From: an uncultured Clostridia bacterium
GTDB taxonomy: Bacteria; Bacillota; Clostridia; Christensenellales; Aristaeellaceae
Assembly (NCBI GenBank): GCA_946409855.1
Contig: CAMJXZ010000082.1
Location: 1 to 10,967, forward strand
Length of the DNA stretch: 10,967 bases
Direction of reading: 5' to 3'
Shown: positions 1-5,059 of the stretch, one piece after another
Numbering within the stretch: the stretch's first letter is position 1
How the letters are laid out: every line of letters starts with the position of its first letter
The notes under the pieces: model-generated
What the model saw: only the letters and a program-made list of their open reading frames with translations
What the model was told of the DNA's origin: nothing
The model's database searches: none
Translations under genes and position numbers: made by a program

Positions 1-713
1 CCGACGATGGTGATGATGGGGATCAGGGCGTTGGGCAGGGCGTGTTTGAACAGCACCGTTCTTTCGGAAAGGCCCTTCGCCTTGGCGGTCACGATGTAGT
101 CCGAGCGGATGACCTCCAGCATGGAGGAACGGGTGTGACGCGCCTGGGAAGCGATGCCCGCAAAGGAGTTGGCGATGCACGGCAGGATGAAGGACGCGAT
201 GCCGTTGGCCACGCCGGAGGTCGGCAGCCACCCCAGATTCACCGCGAAGATCAGCACCAGCATCAGCGCCAGCCAGAAAGCGGGGATGCTCACGCCCAGC
301 AGGGCCAGGAACATGCAGATGCGGTCGGCGATGCCGTTGTGATGGGTGGCCGCGGTGATGCCCAGCGGCGTTCCCACAAAGATCTGCAGCGCCATGCACA
401 GCAGGGCGATGACCAGGGTATACTGCATACGCTCCATCAGGCCGGCAAACACGGAAGTGCCGAACTTGTAGGAAGTGCCCAGATCAAACCTGATGAAGGT
501 CTGATACAGATACCGGCCCAGACGGACGATGTAGGGGTCGTTCAGGCCCATTTCCTCGCGCTTGGCGGCCAGCTCGACCGCCGTGGCGCTGGGGCCCAGC
601 AGACTGGATGCCGGATCGCCCGGGCAGATATACATGATGGAGAAGATCAGGATGGCGATGCCCAGCATAACCGGGATCATCCACAGCAATCGCTTGCCGA
701 TATATCTGATCAT
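1..713 (-). CDS. ABC transporter permease, DppB/OppB-like (3' end outside window)
   Basis: This is the inner-membrane permease of a peptide/nickel/opine-type ABC importer, one of the two channel subunits. The 237 visible residues begin MIRYIGKRLLWMIPVML, a typical DppB first membrane helix, followed by the family's PGDPAS motif (residues 31-36). Further hydrophobic segments lie near 98-118, 132-158 and 172-190. The cytoplasmic EAA loop that contacts the ATPase is present (about 205-232, with AKAKGLSERTV and HALPNALIP). The start is ATG at 713, with GGGAGGAG at 723-730, nine bases upstream. The usual length is a little over 300 residues, so roughly the last quarter lies beyond base 1. It follows the binding-protein gene by 101 bases, and the second permease and ATPases probably continue outside the window. 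The family is clear; the transported substrate is not. Confidence 0.93.
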   Translation of the reverse strand, partial: MIRYIGKRLLWMIPVMLGIAILIFSIMYICPGDPASSLLGPSATAVELAAKREEMGLNDPYIVRLGRYLYQTFIRFDLGTSYKFGTSVFAGLMERMQYTLVIALLCMALQIFVGTPLGITAATHHNGIADRICMFLALLGVSIPAFWLALMLVLIFAVNLGWLPTSGVANGIASFILPCIANSFAGIASQARHTRSSMLEVIRSDYIVTAKAKGLSERTVLFKHALPNALIPIITIV

Positions 714-742
714 GAGCGGTTACTCCTCCCTTTCTGACGGTG

Positions 743-782
743 AAGGGGCGCTGTGGCCTGGGTATCAGCCGCAGCGCCCCTT
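743..782 (-). promoter_or_regulatory. Intercistronic stem-loop between binding protein and permease
   Basis: There is a perfect 11-bp inverted repeat, AAGGGGCGCTG (743-753) with CAGCGCCCCTT (772-782), and an 18-base loop. On the transcribed minus strand it is preceded by AAACCCA and is not followed by a T run, so it is a poor intrinsic terminator there. By position it resembles the hairpins that protect or attenuate transcripts after binding-protein genes (as known for malE-malF), giving more binding protein than permease. The role is inferred. Confidence 0.6.
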
Positions 783-814
783 TGGGTTTACGCTAAAGGT
801 TATTCTGTTATGGA

Positions 815-2329
815 TCAGTATTCACAGGCGCCGGGCAGGATCTGGCCTCGGAAGCAGGTAGCGGCTTTCTTCACCACCGTGGTGTGGGCCAGGTTGTTGA
901 CCTTGGAAACCAGGCCGTATTCATAGCACTGTTCCTTCAGGTACTGATGGAAGGCGTCCATGTTTTCGGGGGTGTTGTCGTTGATGGCGGCTTCGATCAG
1001 GGTCTGCAGCCGGTCATCCAGCACGTGGCCGACGGTCTTGCCGTAGGTCTGGTCGCGGCGGTCCAGCGTCAGCTTCCACACGTTGGTCAGCAGGTTGGAG
1101 GAACCGGCTTCGTCCAGCATGATGTCCCATTCAGCGGATTTCTTGTCGTCATACTTGTAGGTGCCGAACAGGGCGTTGTCATAGCCGATCAGCTCGACGT
1201 TCATGCCCAGGAAGCTCAGCGCGGCCTGGATGGTGGTGACGATCTTGGTGTTGTCGTCGGCGACGTTGTAAAGCAGGCGGTAGGTCTTGCCGGCGGGAAC
1301 GCCCGCTTCCTGGAACAGGGCCTGGGCCTTTTCTTCGTCATACTCGAAGTATTCCTCGTCGGCCCACTTTTCCACAAAGTCCGGATACTTGGTGTTGCCG
1401 ATGGTCTTGGCGTGATAGCCGATGCCGTCGAAAGCAAAGGCGATGATGTCGTCCACGTCCACGGCGTAGGCGATGGCCTGACGTTCCGCGGCGGAGGGAA
1501 TGGAGTCATAGTTGAAGGTCAGGAACTTGGTGGTGTTGTCCGGGATCTGGGTCACGTCGAAGCCTTCAACGCCCATGAAGTCGGAGATGTAGGCGCCGTC
1601 GATGGCAGCGGAGATGTCGATTTCCCTGGCCTTCAGAGCGTTCACCATCTGCACGGGGTCGGGAATGATCTTGAAGGTGATCTTGTCCACGTTGTGCCTG
1701 GAGGTGGAGGGGAGGAGTTCGTCCTTCTGCCAGTAATCGGCATTGCGCTCATATACGATGGTGGAGCCGGTCTGATAGCTGGTAACGCGGTAGGGGCTGG
1801 TGGTCACGGGGTCGGTGGCCATCTGGTCGGCGGAAGCTTCATAAGCGGCCTGGGTGACGATGGGGCATTCCATCAGCAGGGATTCCAGATCGCCGGCGGC
1901 AAGGGCGGTGAAGTGGAAGCGGGCGACGTAATCGGAGATCACGTCCACGCCGGCCACAGAGGAAAGTTTCGGCAGGTTGCCGGCGGCCTTGGCGGTTTCA
2001 AAGCAGAACTTGATGTCGCTGGCTTTCAGGGGGTTGCCGGCCTGGTCCTTGATGTAGTCGTAGATTTCCACATCGTAGGTCAGCTCGTCCACCTGGGTCA
2101 GTTCCTTCATCAGGCAGCCGCGGAATTCGTTTCCGTCCTTGACCATCAGCATTTCATAGGTGGTGAACAGGATGCCGATGCGGCCCAGGCCCATGCCCTG
2201 GAAGGGGCCGATGTTGCCGGGATCGCCGGCCAGGCCGACCACGACGGCGCTGCCCTGTTCAGCGGAAGCGAAGCTGGCCATGGAGAGAACCATGATCAGA
2301 GCCAGAACGAGAGACAAGAACTTTTTCAT
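815..2329 (-). CDS. ABC transporter substrate-binding protein, family 5 (SBP_bac_5)
   Basis: This is the extracytoplasmic binding protein (504 aa) of an oligopeptide/dipeptide-type importer. Residues 1-23 form a signal peptide (MKKFLSLVLALIMVLSMA, then SFASA before EQ). Family signatures include YERNADYWQ (about residue 200) and RQAIAYAVDVDDIIAF (about 285), the conserved R-x-A-I-x-Y-A-(I/V)-D block of family 5. The full length fits the family. The start is ATG at 2329, with AAGGAAGG at 2337-2344 and seven bases between. There is no cysteine near the cleavage site, so it does not look like a lipoprotein, which is unusual for a Gram-positive binding protein. It is the first gene of the importer operon, ahead of the DppB-like permease, and has its own promoter at 2443-2472. 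The ligand cannot be read from sequence; peptides are the family default, but sugars, opines and other small molecules are known in family 5. Confidence 0.93.
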   Translation of the reverse strand: MKKFLSLVLALIMVLSMASFASAEQGSAVVVGLAGDPGNIGPFQGMGLGRIGILFTTYEMLMVKDGNEFRGCLMKELTQVDELTYDVEIYDYIKDQAGNPLKASDIKFCFETAKAAGNLPKLSSVAGVDVISDYVARFHFTALAAGDLESLLMECPIVTQAAYEASADQMATDPVTTSPYRVTSYQTGSTIVYERNADYWQKDELLPSTSRHNVDKITFKIIPDPVQMVNALKAREIDISAAIDGAYISDFMGVEGFDVTQIPDNTTKFLTFNYDSIPSAAERQAIAYAVDVDDIIAFAFDGIGYHAKTIGNTKYPDFVEKWADEEYFEYDEEKAQALFQEAGVPAGKTYRLLYNVADDNTKIVTTIQAALSFLGMNVELIGYDNALFGTYKYDDKKSAEWDIMLDEAGSSNLLTNVWKLTLDRRDQTYGKTVGHVLDDRLQTLIEAAINDNTPENMDAFHQYLKEQCYEYGLVSKVNNLAHTTVVKKAATCFRGQILPGACEY

Positions 2330-2364
2330 GAGGATACCTTCCTTTCATTATTGTTCTCCGGGTT

Positions 2365-2400
2365 CAAGCGTATAGCGAAGCGTCTGATCCTTGACGCTTG
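2365..2400 (-). promoter_or_regulatory. Leader inverted repeats in the binding-protein mRNA
   Basis: The roughly 107-base leader of the importer transcript contains AAGCGTC (2378-2384) and GACGCTT (2393-2399), a perfect 7-bp stem with an 8-base loop. A third segment, CAAGCGT at 2365-2371, is complementary to ACGCTTG at 2394-2400. The same arm can therefore pair with either of two partners, giving mutually exclusive hairpins. This could be a leader attenuator or an mRNA-stabilising fold, or a DNA palindrome bound by a regulator. No known riboswitch class is recognised. Confidence 0.4.
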
Positions 2401-2433
2401 GGCTCGTTGGTCGGGAATGGTCCGAATCTTCTT

Positions 2434-2511
2434 GACGGGATCAGTATACCGTGACAATCCGGCGGAAATCAAACCGTTTTTCGCAGTTATTATTGCAGAT
2501 CGTGAGATAAT
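2434..2511 (-). repeat. Conserved promoter/operator element, copy A (importer operon)
   Basis: Aligned without gaps to 3811-3888, 60 of 78 bases are identical by hand count. The match covers -10, -35 and about 40 bases upstream of -35. The longest identical run lies around GGAAATCAAACCGTTTT. Inside it is an imperfect inverted repeat, GCGGAAA (2462-2468) against TTTTCGC (2478-2484), overlapping the -35 box. Upstream blocks TATT-TTGCA and TGA-ATAAT are also kept, matching the -35 to -80 zone where LysR regulators usually bind. It is probably a shared LysR-1 operator; the regulator assignment is inferred from context. Confidence 0.7.
2443..2472 (-). promoter_or_regulatory. Sigma-70 type promoter of the importer operon
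   Basis: Read on the minus strand, -35 is TTGATT (2467-2472) and -10 is TATACT (2443-2448), with an 18-base spacer. Predicted transcription starts near 2436, giving a leader of about 107 bases before the binding-protein ATG. The ceramidase-like gene upstream ends at 2525 with no hairpin terminator before this promoter, so some read-through into the importer operon is likely. Confidence 0.75.
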
Positions 2512-2524
2512 CGGAACCGGGCTT

Positions 2525-3763
2525 TTACTTTTTCAGCAGCGCGGCGGCTTCCCGGACCAGCATTTCCGCCGCCCCGGACGCGAAGGGAGAATTGACGGCT
2601 TCGTACATACAGCGGTCATAGGCGCTTTGGTCGGCCATGTACTTGGCCCCGCCGTTGATCAGGGTGGCTGCCAGGGTGACCGGGTAAGGGCTCACCGCCT
2701 GAATCTGTTTCAGGGTCGGGCAGGTCAGTTCCGGCTTGACGCCGACAATGGCCAGACTGCCCAATGTGAAAAGCTCAATGGTCTGTTCCTTGTCCCCGTC
2801 CGGTTCCCATTCACAGGAATGAGAGGGCCTGAGTTCCCGCAGGTTCCGGTTCATTTTCTTGGCCGGGGCATGGAAGGAGCGGGACGCGGTCCGCACCGGT
2901 CCGTTCAATGCTTCAGGGGTGTTCTGCATGGCGGCTTCGGCTTCGGCGGCCAGCTGCCTGCCCAGCGCTTCCGCGATGGGAACCGCGGCTTCATGCAGGT
3001 CGGTCTCGGCATAGCCGCCCTGACCGTCCGGGGCATAGCCCCTGCCGCGCTTCACCGGGGCCTGGTCCCCGCCGGCGCCGATCAGGAACAGGACCGCCGC
3101 GCCGGGGTACCGTTTTTCCAGTTCCGTGCAGGCAAAGCCCGCATAATCGCCCGATACGCATTTGCCGTCCGCCGCGCCGGTGCCGTCCAGGACGGAGGAC
3201 TGGGTGTTCAGGTGCAGCAGCAGCCCTTTTACCCGGTCCTTTTCTCTGACGGCCAGCACCGTCAGCGTACGGTCTGACGGGCCTTTTCCCCCGCAGCCGA
3301 TCCACCAGCCTTCCGGCAGTTCAATATCCCGGCAGGCAAAGGTTTTGCTTTCGCCCTGATACAGCGCAAGCTCCCTTTCCGCCGCTTCCTGCCTGGCCTG
3401 CCAGACCGCGCTGCGTACCGCGTCGGACAGGGTTCTGCGCAGGACGGTGCGGTGTTCCCTTTCCTCCTCCGTTTTCAGGGCAAAATCCGGCAGGATGTGG
3501 GGCGCGGAAAAGGTGTGGGTCACGCTGATCCAGACATGGCTTTCTTCGATGCCCAGCAGAATGGCCGTTTCCTTTCTGAGGGCTGCGCATTCTTCATCCG
3601 GCAGGGAAGTCATTTCGATGGAAACCAGCGCGAAGGGGCCTGGCTTGTCGATGAAAAACACGCGGACATGCAGCGGATGGACCTGGGTTACAAACCCCTC
3701 CGCCGGAAAGAAATCGCGCGGGAACTCCATTTCACAGCGGCCGATTCCGATTCTCACGTCCAT
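2525..3763 (-). CDS. Neutral/alkaline ceramidase-like domain protein, cytosolic
   Basis: This 412-aa protein has the pattern of the neutral/alkaline non-lysosomal ceramidase N-terminal domain family, which is widespread in bacteria and often of unknown substrate. Visible landmarks are MDVRIGIGRCEMEFP at the N-terminus, FALVSIEMTSLP (44-55), VTHTFSAP (81-88, the usual zinc-site T-H-T-H-S-G-P), IGAGGDQAP (228-236, the usual G-A-x-G-D-x-N-P), VKPELTCPTL (342-351) and GAKYMAD (372-378). The family metal ligands appear kept at H83, E345 and Y375. The second histidine, normally in a C-H-P-T-V-L block, is replaced in NTQSSVL (Q188). It has no signal peptide and no membrane segment, unlike true secreted ceramidases. 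The start is ATG at 3763, with AAGGAG only three bases upstream, a tight spacing. It is divergent from LysR-1 and shares its promoter element with the importer. The superfamily is likely; the actual substrate is unknown. Confidence 0.72.
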   Translation of the reverse strand: MDVRIGIGRCEMEFPRDFFPAEGFVTQVHPLHVRVFFIDKPGPFALVSIEMTSLPDEECAALRKETAILLGIEESHVWISVTHTFSAPHILPDFALKTEEEREHRTVLRRTLSDAVRSAVWQARQEAAERELALYQGESKTFACRDIELPEGWWIGCGGKGPSDRTLTVLAVREKDRVKGLLLHLNTQSSVLDGTGAADGKCVSGDYAGFACTELEKRYPGAAVLFLIGAGGDQAPVKRGRGYAPDGQGGYAETDLHEAAVPIAEALGRQLAAEAEAAMQNTPEALNGPVRTASRSFHAPAKKMNRNLRELRPSHSCEWEPDGDKEQTIELFTLGSLAIVGVKPELTCPTLKQIQAVSPYPVTLAATLINGGAKYMADQSAYDRCMYEAVNSPFASGAAEMLVREAAALLKK

Positions 3764-3810
3764 CGTCTCCTTTTCTCTGTGTGTGATCCGGCATGCAATT
3801 TATCAATTCT

Positions 3811-3888
3811 GACAGGCTCATTATACCGGCTGTATCCGCCGGAAATCAAACCGTTTTCCGCCGATATTGTTGCAAAAAATGAAATAAT
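3811..3888 (-). repeat. Conserved promoter/operator element, copy B (ceramidase-like gene)
   Basis: This is the second copy of the 78-base element also found at 2434-2511. Here the internal inverted repeat is perfect over six bases: CGGAAA (3840-3845) and TTTCCG (3855-3860), nine bases apart and overlapping -35. It lies in the 255-base divergent region between the ceramidase-like gene and LysR-1, the standard place for a LysR operator. The 59 bases between it and the LysR-1 promoter (3889-3947) show nothing further that I can assign. Confidence 0.7.
3820..3849 (-). promoter_or_regulatory. Sigma-70 type promoter of the ceramidase-like gene
   Basis: On the minus strand, -35 is TTGATT (3844-3849) and -10 is a perfect TATAAT (3820-3825), with an 18-base spacer. 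The predicted start is near 3813, leaving a leader of about 50 bases before the ATG at 3763. Confidence 0.8.
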
Positions 3889-3947
3889 GGACATCGCGCG
3901 GGAAATACCGGCAGTGCATGGAACACATGGTCTGTATTCTTCCGTTC

Positions 3948-3976
3948 TTGACAATTTGCTCACCTGTTGCTATAAT
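3948..3976 (+). promoter_or_regulatory. Consensus sigma-70 promoter of LysR-1
   Basis: Both boxes match consensus exactly: TTGACA (3948-3953) and TATAAT (3971-3976), with the ideal 17-base spacer. Predicted transcription starts near 3983, so the leader before the GTG start at 4019 is about 36 bases. A perfect promoter on a regulator gene suggests that repression, probably autorepression, sets its level. Confidence 0.88.
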
Positions 3977-3985
3977 TATTGCAGA
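3975..3985 (+). promoter_or_regulatory. Possible LysR-1 autoregulatory half-site
   Basis: The 11-mer ATTATTGCAGA overlaps the end of the -10 box and the predicted start of LysR-1. The same 11-mer is at 2489-2499 in element copy A, and a 9-of-11 match lies at the equivalent place in copy B (3866-3876). Binding here would block polymerase, which fits negative autoregulation. The word is short and AT-rich, so chance is possible. Confidence 0.4.
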
Positions 3986-4018
3986 AACCAGAACAATAAA
4001 CGCAGAAGAAGGGATATT

Positions 4019-4906
4019 GTGGAGCTGAAATACATCCGTGAATTTGTTTCTCTGGCGGAAACCGGCAGTTATTTTGAAACCGCCGAACGCCTGTTTATTA
4101 CCACATCTTCCCTTTCCCGGCACATCAAAGCCCTGGAAGAAGAACTGGGGATGCCCCTGTTTGACCGGACGACCCGGAAGGTAGCGCTGAACCGGCATGG
4201 CCGGCTTTTCCTGCCCTATGCCAAGCAGTTTGTGAAGATCGACGATGAGTGCGCCATGGCCTTTGACGAGGAGGCCATGTATTCCAAGGGCGCGATCGGC
4301 ATCGGATCCATCCCCATGATGAAGGCGTACGGCATCAGCGAAATCCTGCGCCAGTACAGGCAGAACAACAAAAACGTGATCATCAACATCAACGAGGCGG
4401 ATTCCACCCCCCTGGCGGAGATGCTGCGCAAATCCGAAATCGACTTTGCGTTCCTGCGCAACCGCCACATTTCGGTGGAGGAATTCGAGACCATTCCCAT
4501 CTCGGAGGATCACCTGGTGGCCGTGCTGCCCAAATCCCATCCGCTGGCCGGTGAAAAAACGATCACCATCAGCCGGCTGGAGGGGGAAGCCCTGCTCCTG
4601 ATCAGCAAAAACTCCTTCATGTACAGGCTCTGCACCGATTTGTGCCGCTCGGCGGGGTTTCAGGCCAAAGTGGTATTCACCAGCCAGCGGGCGGAAAACC
4701 TGGTGGAGCTGATTACCCAGGGCACCGGCATCGGCCTGCTCATGTCCAAGCCCGTGGCCCCCATCCTGCCGGATAATCTGACCATTGTGGATATTGAGCC
4801 CCGGGTCACGACCACGGTATTCCTGGCGTATCTCAAAGACAGGAAGTTCAATACGGCCTGCAAACGCTTCCTGGAACTGGTCAAAGCCACGCCTTTCCAG
4901 GGGTAA
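4019..4906 (+). CDS. LysR-family transcriptional regulator (LysR-1)
   Basis: This is a 295-aa DNA-binding regulator of standard LysR length. Residues 1-60 form the winged helix-turn-helix (ELKYIREFVSLAETGSYFET, then TTSSLSRHIKALEEELG and LFDRTTRKVAL). A linker follows, and residues from about 90 form the periplasmic-binding-like effector domain (GAIGIGSIPMM, IDFAFLRN, VAVLPKSHPLAG, QGTGIGLL). I chose the GTG at 4019 because family homology begins there, AGAAGG lies just upstream and a consensus promoter ends at 3976. The frame stays open upstream to an ATG at 3452, but that would read through the divergent gene and this promoter. It is divergent from the ceramidase-like gene, and its likely targets are that gene, the importer operon and itself. 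The inducer is unknown. Its HTH is clearly related to that of LysR-2. Confidence 0.95.
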   Translation: MELKYIREFVSLAETGSYFETAERLFITTSSLSRHIKALEEELGMPLFDRTTRKVALNRHGRLFLPYAKQFVKIDDECAMAFDEEAMYSKGAIGIGSIPMMKAYGISEILRQYRQNNKNVIININEADSTPLAEMLRKSEIDFAFLRNRHISVEEFETIPISEDHLVAVLPKSHPLAGEKTITISRLEGEALLLISKNSFMYRLCTDLCRSAGFQAKVVFTSQRAENLVELITQGTGIGLLMSKPVAPILPDNLTIVDIEPRVTTTVFLAYLKDRKFNTACKRFLELVKATPFQG

Positions 4907-4947
4907 AAGAGGGACACAACCGGGGCCTGCCGGCCCGCTGTTCGGTG

Positions 4948-4970
4948 AAAACAGGCCACCGGCCTGTTTT
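4948..4970 (+). terminator. Intrinsic terminator after LysR-1
   Basis: A perfect 10-bp stem, AAAACAGGCC (4948-4957) and GGCCTGTTTT (4961-4970), has a three-base loop. It lies 41 bases after the LysR-1 stop, and the T run forms the end of the stem. Because the stem has A on one side and T on the other, it could also act on minus-strand transcripts. Confidence 0.72.
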
Positions 4971-5010
4971 CCGGGCCCTCAGAACTCCATCCAAATGTGC
5001 TAATACAAGA

Positions 5011-5042
5011 GGGATATTGCAGTTTTGAATCTGCAATATCCC
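5011..5042 (-). terminator. Hairpin after the tannase-like gene, probable terminator
   Basis: A perfect 12-bp stem, GGGATATTGCAG (5011-5022) and CTGCAATATCCC (5031-5042), has an 8-base loop. It lies 17 bases past the stop of the minus-strand tannase-like gene. On that strand it is followed by TCTTGTATT, a weak T-rich tract. It and the hairpin at 4948-4970 separate two convergent genes; the rest of the 153-base gap holds only GC-rich partial repeats. Confidence 0.65.
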
Positions 5043-5059
5043 CTGCCTGATGTATTCAA

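Noticed and set aside
42..737. Open frame of 231 codons on the plus strand
   Set aside because: It is antisense to the DppB-like permease, which shows clear family motifs. The plus-strand product is Gln/Asp/His-rich with no motif.
2330..2442. Riboswitch in the long importer leader
   Set aside because: Only short inverted repeats are seen, with no conserved core of a riboswitch class that I recognise.
884..3277. Open frame of 797 codons on the plus strand
   Set aside because: It lies antisense to the binding-protein and ceramidase-like genes and runs through the promoter region between them. Its product is a Gly/Val/His-rich string with no domain, as expected from the mirrored codon bias of GC-rich genes.
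3821..4540. Open frame of 239 codons on the minus strand
   Set aside because: It is antisense to LysR-1 and includes the divergent promoter region. LysR-1 homology on the plus strand is unambiguous.
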